A DNA stretch of 64,000 nucleotides, taken from positions 245,263-309,262 of the forward strand of contig NZ_LISW01000009.1 of assembly GCF_001905735.1 (NCBI RefSeq), read 5' to 3'. The notes beneath the pieces are model-generated. The model made no database searches, had not been told where the DNA came from, and worked only from the letters and a program-made list of their open reading frames with translations. This document shows positions 24,178 through 31,986 of this stretch, in pieces (position 1 is the first letter of the stretch; every line of letters starts with the position of its first letter). Origin of the DNA: Streptomyces sp. CB01249. GTDB taxonomy: Bacteria; Actinomycetota; Actinomycetes; Streptomycetales; Streptomycetaceae. The translations under genes and the position numbers were made by a program.

Positions 24178-24942
24178 ATGAGCGATGACTACCCCGTACG
24201 GGCCGCCGCCCGCTCCCGGACGCTGGCGGAGCTCGACGGGCGGCTGGTCACGTGCCGTGCCTGTCCCCGGCTCGTGGAGTGGCGCGAGGAGACCGCCCGT
24301 ATCAAGCGCCCCGCGTTCCGCGACTGGGAGTACTGGGCGCGTCCCGTACCGGGCTTCGGCCCTCCGGACGCCGCCCTGGCCGTCACGGGGCTGGCGCCCG
24401 CCGCGCACGGCGGGAACCGGACCGGCAGGATGTTCACCGGCGACCGGGCCGGTGACCTGCTGTACGCCACGCTGTACGAGTTGGGGCTCGCCTCCCGGTC
24501 CACGGTGACGGACCTGGCCGACGGGCTCGAACTGTACGGGGTCCGGGTGACGTCCCCCGTGCACTGCGCGCCGCCCGCCAACCGCCCCACGCCGGGGGAA
24601 CGGGACACGTGCCGGCCGTGGCTGGCCCGGGAGCTCCGGTTGCTGCGGCCCACGGTGCGGTCGGTCGTCGTACTCGGCGGCTTCGGCTGGCAGGCGACCC
24701 TTGCCGCCCTGGAACGAGCCGGGTGGCGGATCCCCCGGCCCCGGCCGGTGTTCGGCCACGGCGCCCGTACGGTGCTGGAACCGGCCGACGAGGCGGACGG
24801 CCCGCTGACAGTGTTCGGCTGCTACCACGTCAGCCAGCGCAACGTCTTCACCGGCCGGCTCACCCCGGCGATGCTCCGCGAGGTGCTGGCCGAGGCGGCG
24901 GAGACGGCCGGGCTGCCGGTGGTCCGGCCGGATCCGGAGTGA
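24178..24942 (+). CDS. Type-5 uracil-DNA glycosylase (UdgB-like)
   Basis: A 254-residue 4Fe-4S uracil-DNA glycosylase. The cluster ligands begin with CRACPRLVEW; motif A reads GLAPAAHGGNRTGRMFTGD, in which Asp/Asn activation of water is replaced by Ala as in family 5; the C-terminal motif is HVSQRNVFTGRLT. Family 5 enzymes remove uracil, hypoxanthine and damaged bases, mainly in base excision repair. ATG 24178 is chosen. It lies 40 bases after the ECF41 gene on the same strand and could be transcribed with it. Confidence 0.92.
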   Translation: MSDDYPVRAAARSRTLAELDGRLVTCRACPRLVEWREETARIKRPAFRDWEYWARPVPGFGPPDAALAVTGLAPAAHGGNRTGRMFTGDRAGDLLYATLYELGLASRSTVTDLADGLELYGVRVTSPVHCAPPANRPTPGERDTCRPWLARELRLLRPTVRSVVVLGGFGWQATLAALERAGWRIPRPRPVFGHGARTVLEPADEADGPLTVFGCYHVSQRNVFTGRLTPAMLREVLAEAAETAGLPVVRPDPE

Positions 24943-25008
24943 CCTGGCGACAGGATTTTTTGCCAGATCATCAGATTGGGATCACAGAAAATCGAGCAGG
25001 CGCCCGTT

Positions 25009-25686
25009 ATGGGCACACTTTCTCGCACCACCACCAGTCGTACGCTCCGCCGCCGCCTCCTCGTGCCCGTCGCGATGATGTCGTTCGCCCTCGTCGCGGC
25101 GGGCTGCAACGACGACGGCTCCGGGTCGGAAGGAGCGGCCTCGCCCGCGGCCCACGCCGGGACGACGGGCCCCGCGCAGAGCTCGCCGGAGTCGTCCGAC
25201 CCGGCCGCCTCGCCCCCGGAGACCGCACCGTCCTCCCCCGCCGCGCCCAGCGATTCCGGCGCGTCGTCCGGGGCCGACGCCGCCGGTCCCGGCCGGTGCA
25301 CGGCCGACGGCCTGGGCATGAGCGTGAAGCAGAGCGACGGGGGCGCCGGGCAGGTCTACTACGAGCTCACGTTCGTCAACAAGTCCGGGCACTCCTGCAC
25401 CCTGAACGGCTTCCCCGGCGTGTCCCTGATCCAGCGTGACGGCCAGGTCATCGGCGCCCCCGCCAAGCGCGACGGCGCCTCCCACGGGGCGACGGTGCTC
25501 GCTGCCGGCAAGACGGCGCACGTCGTGCTGCACACGCTGAACCAGGGCATCGCGGACGGCGGCTGCTGGAAGCAGGGCGCCTACCTGCGGGTGTACCCGC
25601 CGGGCTCCAAGGAGGCGCTGACCCTGCGCGACCCGCAGATCCGCGTCTGCGGCGACCGCTTCACGACCACGTCGGTCGAGCGCTGA
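25009..25686 (+). CDS. Secreted lipoprotein with DUF4232 domain
   Basis: A 225-residue protein with an N-terminal lipoprotein signal: twin arginines in TLRRRLLVPVAMMSFALVAAGC, lipobox LVAAGC. A disordered Ser/Pro/Ala linker (about 36-95) follows, then a DUF4232 beta-sandwich from about 96: RCTADGLGMSV, YYELTFVNKSGHSCTLNGFPGVSLI, AKRDGASHGATVLAAGKTAHVVL, with conserved cysteines. It would be anchored to the outer face of the membrane. The family's function is unknown. ATG 25009 follows GAGCAGG; it is 66 bases after the glycosylase gene. Confidence 0.9.
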   Translation: MGTLSRTTTSRTLRRRLLVPVAMMSFALVAAGCNDDGSGSEGAASPAAHAGTTGPAQSSPESSDPAASPPETAPSSPAAPSDSGASSGADAAGPGRCTADGLGMSVKQSDGGAGQVYYELTFVNKSGHSCTLNGFPGVSLIQRDGQVIGAPAKRDGASHGATVLAAGKTAHVVLHTLNQGIADGGCWKQGAYLRVYPPGSKEALTLRDPQIRVCGDRFTTTSVER

Positions 25687-25711
25687 CCTCTCGGCCCGGC
25701 GGCCGCGGCCG

Positions 25712-26335
25712 TCAGGCCGGGATGTCGTCCACCGTGGGGGCGACCGGCGCGAACAGGTCTCCTATGGCGGTGAGCGCGGCGGTCTTGAGCGCGCTCGCCG
25801 CCACCACCGTGCCGTCGGGCGCGGGCAGGCTGCGGGTGGCCGTGGCCTCCGCGACGACGGCGGGCCGGTAGCCCAGGTTGAACGCGCCCTGCGCGGTGTG
25901 CGTGACGCACATGTGGGCCATGAACCCGGCAAGCACCAGGTCCTTGCCGCTGCCCGGCTCGGCGCCCAGGGCGGTGAGGGTCTTCTCCAGCTCCGTGCGG
26001 TGGAAGGAGTTCGGGAACTGCTTCACGACCACCGCCTCGCCCTCCCGGGGCGCCACCTCGTCGCTGAGCGCGCCGATGTGCTCGCGGATGTCGTACGGGG
26101 AGCCTTCGCCGCCGTCGTGGATGACATGGATCACCGGCGTGCCGGCGGCCCTGGCCCGCTCCAGGAGGCGTGCACTGGCCGCGACGGCCTCCTCCGCGCC
26201 TTCCAGGGCCATGACGCCGGTGCGGTAGGTGTTCTGGATGTCGATGAGGATCAGCACGGATTCGCTCAGCCGGGGCAGCCGGGAGTCCAGGCCGGAAACC
26301 TCGCGGAGGGTCGCGGAGGGCTGGTTCGTGGTCAT
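25712..26335 (-). CDS. Isochorismatase-family cysteine hydrolase
   Basis: A 207-residue protein of the isochorismatase-like hydrolase superfamily. The triad is visible: Asp in LILIDIQNTYRTG, Lys in VVKQFPNSFHRT, Cys in GFMAHMCVTHTAQGAF. Members hydrolyse amides or esters (nicotinamide, isochorismate, carbamates); the substrate here is unknown. ATG 26335 follows GAAAGG. It lies 89 bases downstream of a GlxA-family regulator on the same strand, a frequent pairing that suggests regulation by that protein. Confidence 0.92.
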   Translation of the reverse strand: MTTNQPSATLREVSGLDSRLPRLSESVLILIDIQNTYRTGVMALEGAEEAVAASARLLERARAAGTPVIHVIHDGGEGSPYDIREHIGALSDEVAPREGEAVVVKQFPNSFHRTELEKTLTALGAEPGSGKDLVLAGFMAHMCVTHTAQGAFNLGYRPAVVAEATATRSLPAPDGTVVAASALKTAALTAIGDLFAPVAPTVDDIPA

Positions 26336-26424
26336 GGTGGTGCCTTTCTCGGGGTGGTGGGCAGGTTTTGCGGGCATGGCGAAGCCGTACGCCGTGCCGG
26401 GTAAGAGGTGTGAGGGCGGAGCGG

Positions 26425-27417
26425 TCAGGCCGCGTGGGTGCGGAAGCGGCGGCGGTAGGCGGCCGGTGTGGTGGCGATCTGCCGCCGGAACACCCGGTGC
26501 AGGGTCTCCGCCGACCCGAGTCCGGCGGCGGATGCCACCCGGTCCAGCGGGTCGTCGGTCGTCTCCAGGAGCCGGCGGGCCGCCTCGACGCGGGCGGACT
26601 CCACATAGGCCGCCGGGGAGACTCCGGTCTCCTGTTTGAAGACCCGGGCGAAGTGGCGCTCGCTCAGACACATCCGCGCCGCGAGCACCGGGGCGGACAG
26701 GTCCTCGTCGAGGTGGTCCGCGATCCACAGCCGCAGCGCGTCGATCTCGCGCCGGGAGGCGGCCGGTCTGCTCAGGGGCACGGAGAACTGGCTCTGTCCG
26801 CCCTGCCGCTTGAGGTACATCACCAGCTGGCGTGCCACGGCGAGCGCGGCGTCCTCGCCCAGGTCCTCGGCCACCAGGGCGAGCGCGAGGTCCAGGCAGG
26901 CGCTGATGCCGGCGCCGGTCCACACCCGGCCCCGGTCCGCGCGTACGAAGATCGGGTCCGCGTCGACCGTGACCTCCGGGTGCTCGGCGGCGAGCTGGGC
27001 GGCGGTCGACCAGTGCGTGGTCGCCGTCCTGCCGTCCAGGAGCCCGGCGGCCGCCAGCAGGTGCGCGCCGACGCACACGGACGCCACCCGGCGGGCGTGC
27101 GGGGCGGTCTCCCGCACCCAGCTCACGATGTCCGCGTCGACCCGGGCGACGGGCCCGTCCTCGGTCACGTCGACCGCGCCGGGCACCAGCAGGGTGTCGA
27201 CCTCCCGGCCCACCTCGCCGAAGGTGAGGTCGGTCAGCAGCCGCACCCCCGCCGAGGTCCGGACCTCGCCCGCCTCGGGCCCGGCGAGCCGGACCTCGTA
27301 GCGGTCGCGGCCGCCGGACACCCGGTTGGCCAGGGCGAAGACCTCGGCGGGGCCGGAGACGTCGAGGAGATCGACGCCGGGGAAGACCGCGATGACGACG
27401 CGGTGTGCGGTGGACAT
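26425..27417 (-). CDS. GlxA-family transcriptional regulator (DJ-1/PfpI domain plus AraC HTH)
   Basis: A 330-residue regulator. Residues about 5-175 are a DJ-1/PfpI (class I amidotransferase-like) fold: VVIAVFPGVDLLDVSGPAEVF, and CVGAHLLAAAGLLDGRTATTHW with the nucleophile-elbow cysteine. Residues about 215-320 are the AraC/XylS DNA-binding domain: LAARMCLSERHFARVFKQETGVSPAAYVESARVEAARRLL... DRVASAAGLGSAETLHRVFRR. It acts in the cytoplasm and probably controls the downstream hydrolase. The ligand is unknown. It is divergent from a small DUF6381-like gene, 157 bases between the starts. Confidence 0.92.
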   Translation of the reverse strand: MSTAHRVVIAVFPGVDLLDVSGPAEVFALANRVSGGRDRYEVRLAGPEAGEVRTSAGVRLLTDLTFGEVGREVDTLLVPGAVDVTEDGPVARVDADIVSWVRETAPHARRVASVCVGAHLLAAAGLLDGRTATTHWSTAAQLAAEHPEVTVDADPIFVRADRGRVWTGAGISACLDLALALVAEDLGEDAALAVARQLVMYLKRQGGQSQFSVPLSRPAASRREIDALRLWIADHLDEDLSAPVLAARMCLSERHFARVFKQETGVSPAAYVESARVEAARRLLETTDDPLDRVASAAGLGSAETLHRVFRRQIATTPAAYRRRFRTHAA

Positions 27418-27574
27418 GACTCCATCCTGGCCAACCGGACGGGTGGCCGCAATGACGGTTCCCTGTCACATTCGGACACCGGTGGGGCGGCCGGGTCCCG
27501 CGTTCGGGATGCGGGCGCGGGGGCGCGCTGGTTCGCTGGGAGGGACGGCTCTCCACCGAGAACCTGGAGTGATC

Positions 27575-27763
27575 ATGAGCGTTGCGGACGAGACCGGCGG
27601 CCGGGCCGAGCGCATCCGGGCGAAGGCCGAGGAGATGCGGGAGACCGCCGAGCGCACATCGGACCCGCAGGAGCGGCAACGCCTCCAGGACAAGGCCCGC
27701 CGGCTCCAGGAGCGGAGCGACCAGGTGACCACCAAGGGCGACCACGGGACGAACGCGCTCTGA
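27575..27763 (+). CDS. Small helical protein, DUF6381-like
   Basis: A 62-residue, highly charged helical protein: ERIRAKAEEMRETAERTSDPQERQRLQDKARRLQERSDQV. It has a heptad-like pattern and probably forms a helical hairpin or coiled coil. It resembles DUF6381 proteins that occur in many copies in streptomycetes; function unknown. ATG 27575 follows GGAG at six bases. It converges with the DUF6221-like gene, 17 bases away. Confidence 0.75.
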   Translation: MSVADETGGRAERIRAKAEEMRETAERTSDPQERQRLQDKARRLQERSDQVTTKGDHGTNAL

Positions 27764-27780
27764 GCCGACGGGCCCTTCCG

Positions 27781-28188
27781 TTACTGGGTGAACCGGGGCA
27801 GCCACTTCACCAGGTAGTCGGGGTGGCCCGCGTTCTCGGCGGCCAGCTGCCGGACCACGAAGCCCAGGCCGAAGGCCCGGCCGGAGGCGAAGTCGCGCTG
27901 CGGGCGGTCCACGTCGAGCGCGGCCACCTCGGCGTACTCGTCCAGGAGGACCCGGTGGGTCTCGATGCGCTGGAGCGTCCGGGCCGGGTCCTGGCGGACG
28001 ATGTGCCGGTCGTAGGCGTGGCCGTGCGTGCGCAGGGTGAAGGCGATCGCACCGCCCCGGTCGTGGATCTCGCCGGGCGTCTCGGCCGGGCACCGCCATG
28101 CCTCGCCGCCGGCCGCCCGCGCGAGGTCCTCTTCCTCGTCCAGGCGCGCCCTGACGAAGGCGACGAGGTCGGAGTTGTCTGTCGTCAT
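27781..28188 (-). CDS. DUF6221-like protein
   Basis: A 135-residue soluble protein: LVAFVRARLDEEEDLAR near the N-terminus, then RIETHRVLLDEY and FVVRQLAAENAGHPDYLVKWLPRF. The N-terminal DLVAFVRARLDEDE-type helix and the AAxxAxHPDY-type end are typical of DUF6221 proteins of actinobacteria. Function unknown. ATG 28188 lies 12 bases after GGAAGG; ATG 28200 abuts that site. A terminator-like hairpin separates it from the upstream nitroreductase gene on the same strand. Confidence 0.82.
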   Translation of the reverse strand: MTTDNSDLVAFVRARLDEEEDLARAAGGEAWRCPAETPGEIHDRGGAIAFTLRTHGHAYDRHIVRQDPARTLQRIETHRVLLDEYAEVAALDVDRPQRDFASGRAFGLGFVVRQLAAENAGHPDYLVKWLPRFTQ

Positions 28189-28206
28189 CTGGTTTCGCAT
28201 CCTTCC

Positions 28207-28234
28207 GCTCGGCCCCACCCCCTGGGGGCCGAGC
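28207..28234 (-). terminator. Terminator-like hairpin after the nitroreductase gene
   Basis: A perfect 10-bp stem, GCTCGGCCCC (28207-28216) with GGGGCCGAGC (28225-28234), eight-base loop. It lies 22 bases after the nitroreductase stop and just before the DUF6221-like start. No U tract is present, as is usual in high-GC actinobacteria. Confidence 0.5.
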
Positions 28235-28255
28235 TGGACACTATCCCGACGCGCC

Positions 28256-28702
28256 TCAGTGGCTCCCGTCCACGGGCTCCAGTACGAACACGGGGATCTG
28301 CCGGTCCGTCTTCTTCTGGTAGTCGGCGTAGTCGGGGAACGCGTCGACCGCGCGCTCCCACCACTGGTCCTTCTCCGCGCCGGTGACCTCGCGTGCCGTC
28401 ATGTCGCGGCGCACCGGGCCGTCCTGGAGCTCGGCGCGCGGTTCGGCCTTGAGGTTGTGGTACCAGACGGGGTGGGTCGGAGCGCCGCCCTGGGAGGCGA
28501 CCACCGCGTACCGGCCGTCGTGCTCGACGCGCATGAGGGGCGTCTTGCGGATCTTCCCGCTCTTGGCGCCCACGGTCGTCAGGACGATGACGGGCATGCC
28601 GCGCATCGTCGTCCCTTCCGTGCCGCCCGAGCTCTCGTACTGCTCGACCTGGTCGCGAACCCACTGGGAGGGGCTCGGCTCGTATTCGCCCTGGAGAGGC
28701 AT
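28256..28702 (-). CDS. Deazaflavin (F420)-dependent nitroreductase family protein
   Basis: A 148-residue split-barrel protein of the Ddn/F420H2-dependent nitroreductase family: MPVIVLTTVGAKSGKIRKTPLMRVEHDGRYAVVASQGGAPTHPVWYHNL, ending YQKKTDRQIPVFVLEPV. The core SGKxRKTPLM and the GGAPxHPxWYHN motif mark the F420-binding site. Such enzymes reduce nitro or quinone compounds with reduced F420. ATG 28702 follows a weak GGGAC. The true substrate is unknown. Confidence 0.9.
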   Translation of the reverse strand: MPLQGEYEPSPSQWVRDQVEQYESSGGTEGTTMRGMPVIVLTTVGAKSGKIRKTPLMRVEHDGRYAVVASQGGAPTHPVWYHNLKAEPRAELQDGPVRRDMTAREVTGAEKDQWWERAVDAFPDYADYQKKTDRQIPVFVLEPVDGSH

Positions 28703-28818
28703 GCGTTCTGTCCCGTCGTCGGTCTGTCCGGCCGTGGCGACTCGTCGGCCGCGGCATCTCATCATGGCTTCAACGACTTCTGCGGCCGGGGTAATCCGCC
28801 CCGGCCGTCGTGTCGCGG

Positions 28819-29541
28819 TCAGGAGCCGCCGGTGCCCTCGGTGCCGTAGCGGACCGTGACCTGCTCGAAGCCCAGGGATTCGAGCAGGCCCTTGAGCATC
28901 GCGGTGGTGTTCTTCTCGGCGCGCTGCGCCAGGCCGCTCTCCTTCGCCGCGTCGCCGATGTGGCGTGCGGCCAGCTTGTTGACGGCCTGCTCGCTGCCGG
29001 GGTTGTCGGAGAAGAAGTCGCCGAGCCGGTCGAGGAGGCCGCGCTGCTTGGACACCGCGTAGGAGCGGTCGGGGTCGAGCGCCGGCTTGCCGAGGACCGC
29101 GTGCGGGAGCCGGATCTCGGCGGTGGTGCGGTCCTTGTTCACGACCACTCCCCCGCTCGTCACCCGCCCGAGGTCGACGTACGCGGACACGGTGCCGGCG
29201 CCGACGTACAGCGTGCGGCTGCCGCGGATCACGTCGGGGACGTACTTGGTGTCCTTCTCCAGGTCGACCACGACCTGGAAGTTGCCGGCCGCCGCCTCGT
29301 ACCTGCTCATGTCCTGGATCGACTTGAGCACCGCGGGGCCCGAACGGTCGTGGGTCTCCTCGCCGAAGATGTCGCCCAGGCCGGGCAGCAGGCTGAGGCG
29401 GGTGCCGAGGAACAGCAGGGCGAGCGCGGCCGCGGTCAGGGCGGCCGCACGGCCCCAGCGGCGGTTGCGACGGCGGCGCCGGCCGTCGTCGGCCGGGCCG
29501 GGCTTCGTGGACGGTTCTGTCGCCGGGTCGGTGGAGGTCAT
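28819..29541 (-). CDS. Membrane-anchored DUF4230 protein
   Basis: A 240-residue protein: a charged, Arg-rich N-terminus, one membrane helix (AAALTAAALALLFLGTRLSLL, about 32-52), then the DUF4230 domain outside the membrane. Typical segments are GPAVLKSIQDMSRYEAAAGNFQVVV, GSRTLYVGAGTVSAYVDLG, and ESLGFEQVTVRYG at the end. Function of the family is unknown. ATG 29541 is chosen. It follows the DinB-like gene on the same strand by 79 bases. Confidence 0.9.
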   Translation of the reverse strand: MTSTDPATEPSTKPGPADDGRRRRRNRRWGRAAALTAAALALLFLGTRLSLLPGLGDIFGEETHDRSGPAVLKSIQDMSRYEAAAGNFQVVVDLEKDTKYVPDVIRGSRTLYVGAGTVSAYVDLGRVTSGGVVVNKDRTTAEIRLPHAVLGKPALDPDRSYAVSKQRGLLDRLGDFFSDNPGSEQAVNKLAARHIGDAAKESGLAQRAEKNTTAMLKGLLESLGFEQVTVRYGTEGTGGS

Positions 29542-29620
29542 ACGGTCCGTATGACCCGGCCCGCCGGGTTCACGCCGGGCGGACCGCCCTTGGGTCAACT
29601 CCCGGGCCCCCAAAGGCCCC

Positions 29621-30136
29621 TCAGGCCCCGGTGACCCCGTCCAGCCGCTCGCGCACCAGGTCGGCGTGGCCGATGTGGCGCGCGTACTCCCCGATCATGT
29701 GGACGTGGACGAGGCGCAGCGAGTACACCTCCCCGTCGTGGGTGAAGGTGTCGTCCAGCGAGGCTCCGGCGACGATCTCGTCGGCGAGCCGGCACTGCTC
29801 GATGAGCTGGGCGTAGTCCTCGGCGGCCGTGGCGGGGTCCAGGTCCTCGAAGTCCGCGTCCTTGCCCTTGGCCGGGTCGTACAGGGGCTCCAGGTCCTCC
29901 CCGGCGAACCGCTGCCGGAACCAGGTGCGTTCGACCTTGGCCATGTGGCGTACGAGCCCCAGCAGGGACAGGTTCGACGGCTCCACCGTCCGTTCGGCGA
30001 GCTGTTCACCGGTGAGTCCGGCGCACTTCTGGAGGAGGGTCGAACGGAACCAGCCGAGATAGCCGGTGAGCATCTCCCGTTCGGCGGCGACGAGCGAGCC
30101 CGGCGTACGGGTGGCTGCGGGTGCGGTCCAAGTCAT
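29621..30136 (-). CDS. DinB-family (DUF664) metal-binding protein
   Basis: A 171-residue four-helix protein. It has the DinB pattern of three spaced histidines: LLGLVRHMAKVERTWFRQRF in the second helix, and LVHVHMIGEYARHIGHADLVRE in the last. Bacterial DinB-fold enzymes include thiol-S-transferases that use bacillithiol or mycothiol; in actinobacteria mycothiol-dependent roles are common. The substrate here is unknown. ATG 30136 is chosen. It lies 42 bases after the DUF4389 gene on the same strand would begin its stop side. Confidence 0.9.
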   Translation of the reverse strand: MTWTAPAATRTPGSLVAAEREMLTGYLGWFRSTLLQKCAGLTGEQLAERTVEPSNLSLLGLVRHMAKVERTWFRQRFAGEDLEPLYDPAKGKDADFEDLDPATAAEDYAQLIEQCRLADEIVAGASLDDTFTHDGEVYSLRLVHVHMIGEYARHIGHADLVRERLDGVTGA

Positions 30137-30178
30137 CCGGCGATCATGCACCTGGAGCGGCTGTTCGTACGAGTCGTT

Positions 30179-30961
30179 TTACGCGTGCATGCTGTAGTCG
30201 TCGCCGTCCGAGGCGGAGCGGGTCACGGAGGTCGTGGCACCGCCGACGAGCCCGAGGACCAGGAAGAGGACCACCAGGGCCTTGCCCGCGGTGCTCATGA
30301 CCAGCGGCCTGGTGGCGGAGCGGGGCTGCCCCTGCGGTACGGAGAGGTCGTCGTCGCCGAAGAGTCCCTTGGGGTAGGCGGGGCTGAGCAGGGAGAAGTA
30401 GGCGGAGACCCGCATCTCGTAGCGCAGGGTGGCCGCCGTGGCCTCGAACAGCGGGCGGGGCATGCGCCCCAGGATCAGGGTGATGAGCCACCACAGGACC
30501 GCCAGCGCGGACCAGCCGGACGTGGCGAGGCCCTGCACGATCGCGGCGGGGATGACCAGGATCAGCCGGAAGAAGACGGCGAGCCGGTTCAGCCGTGTCG
30601 GGCGGACGTCGATGCGGACGGGGTAATCCGGCGGCTGCGACAGGCTGAACGGCGGGTAGCGGTCGACCAGGAGCATGGCGCTCGCGCCGACCCGGGTCCG
30701 GTAGGCCAGGACCTGGGCGAGGAAGCGGTAGACGGGCCCGGGCAGCCTCCCGAGCGCCAGGGCGGCGAACCAGCCGAAGACGACGGTGAAGAAGGCCCCG
30801 ATCTCCAGGAAGAACAGCACGATGAAGTGCGGGATCAGCAGGAGCAGCCGGAAGAACACGGTGAGCCGCCGCTGCCGGGCCGGCTCCACGACGTCCAGCA
30901 CGGGCCGGAACTCGTCGGCGTCCCCGGCGCGGGGACCCGGGCTCCACTGGGCGTCGGTCAT
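30179..30961 (-). CDS. DUF4389 membrane protein
   Basis: A 260-residue integral membrane protein with two DUF4389-like repeats: RRLTVFFRLLLLIPHFIVLFFL ... YRFLAQVLAYRTRVGASAMLL (about 30-105) and RLAVFFRLILVIPAAIVQGL ... EATAATLRYEMRVSAYFSLL (about 125-200). A last membrane segment near 230-248 (ALVVLFLVLGLVGGATTSV) follows. The repeat suggests an internal duplication. Function unknown. ATG 30961 follows a strong GAGGAG site. Confidence 0.88.
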   Translation of the reverse strand: MTDAQWSPGPRAGDADEFRPVLDVVEPARQRRLTVFFRLLLLIPHFIVLFFLEIGAFFTVVFGWFAALALGRLPGPVYRFLAQVLAYRTRVGASAMLLVDRYPPFSLSQPPDYPVRIDVRPTRLNRLAVFFRLILVIPAAIVQGLATSGWSALAVLWWLITLILGRMPRPLFEATAATLRYEMRVSAYFSLLSPAYPKGLFGDDDLSVPQGQPRSATRPLVMSTAGKALVVLFLVLGLVGGATTSVTRSASDGDDYSMHA

Positions 30962-31113
30962 GTCGCTCCTCTTCGGCGGTGACCGCGCGCCGGGCCCGCG
31001 GTCATGGCCACCGGTGTGCCGGTGCGCGGCACCCCGGTGGCCTTCCACCGTCGGCCCCCCGGACACGGCCCGCAATCGGTCACGGGCCGATCGGGTAGCC
31101 GTACCGCCGCAGG

Positions 31114-31857
31114 TCAGCGCTTGCCGGACCGGTCGCGTTCGGCCCTGCGGCGGACGCCGTGGCGCAGCCGCGACCAGGCGGACGCGGACCGCCCGGTGCG
31201 GTGGGGCTCGGCCTTCGCAGCCTTGGGGCGCGGGGTGGTCTTCTTGCCGGGCGCGGCCTTGGTACCGGGCGCGGCCTTCGTGCGGGGCTTCGGCTTCGTA
31301 CGCGTGGCGGTCTTCGTCCGGGGCGCGGCCTTCGGGCGGTCCGGCGCGGGCTCCGGGTCCTCGGCGAGGACGTGGTAGCGGTGGCTCAGGCGACGCCCCA
31401 CCAGCACATAGGCCAGGAGGGCCCCCGCGGTGTTGAGGATGACGTCGTCCACGTCGAAGGCGCGGCCCCGGACGACCGCTCCCTGCACCAGCTCGATGAG
31501 GACGATGACCGCCGTGGTCAGCAGGAACATGCGCAGCATCCGGAGCCGTCGCGGTATGAGGATGGGCAGCAGGATGCCGAAGGGCATGCCGAGCACCAGG
31601 TTGCCGCCGGCCTGCTTGCACGCCGCGAGGAACGTGTAGTCCTCGGCGTACTGCCGCAGGGAGCGGCCCGGGTGCAGGTTCGATTTCACGAGGTCCTCGG
31701 AGGCGGGCGACGGGGTCAGCGTCACCTTCGCCAGCACCACCGAGAATCCGACCATGGCCACGAAGGCGAGTACGAGGATGGAGACGCGCAGCAGGAGCCG
31801 CCCCCATCCCTTCCGCCGGGCCGTGTCCCGCTGGGGTCTTGCCGCCGCTGCGTCCAT
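31114..31857 (-). CDS. VanZ-like membrane protein with long basic tail
   Basis: A 247-residue protein. The first about 170 residues are a VanZ-like domain: membrane segment LLLRVSILVLAFVAMVGFSVVL, then NLHPGRSLRQYAEDYTFLAACKQAGGNLVLGMPFGILLPI, LVQGAVVRGRAFDVDDVILNTAGALLAYVLV. VanZ proteins are linked to low-level teicoplanin resistance, but their mechanism is unclear. The last about 75 residues are Lys/Pro/Ala/Thr low-complexity repeats of the RTKxA/GKKxT type, likely to face the cytoplasm and bind acidic partners or envelope polymers, by inference. Divergent from the SDR gene. Confidence 0.88.
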   Translation of the reverse strand: MDAAAARPQRDTARRKGWGRLLLRVSILVLAFVAMVGFSVVLAKVTLTPSPASEDLVKSNLHPGRSLRQYAEDYTFLAACKQAGGNLVLGMPFGILLPILIPRRLRMLRMFLLTTAVIVLIELVQGAVVRGRAFDVDDVILNTAGALLAYVLVGRRLSHRYHVLAEDPEPAPDRPKAAPRTKTATRTKPKPRTKAAPGTKAAPGKKTTPRPKAAKAEPHRTGRSASAWSRLRHGVRRRAERDRSGKR

Positions 31858-31986
31858 GCGCCACGGATGCCCCGCGAACGCCGGACCACACCCCCGCGCC
31901 GTGCGGGCCGGGCCTCCCGGCGTCAGACTGGTCGCGACGGGCCGGTCCCGCACGGCCCGGCGCACCCGGACCGATGCGGAGGTCTC

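Noticed and set aside
24943..25008. T6 run (24956-24961) and short CTGGC/GCCAG hairpin after the glycosylase gene as terminator
   Set aside because: Only five base pairs and the T run is in the loop, so it is too weak to call.
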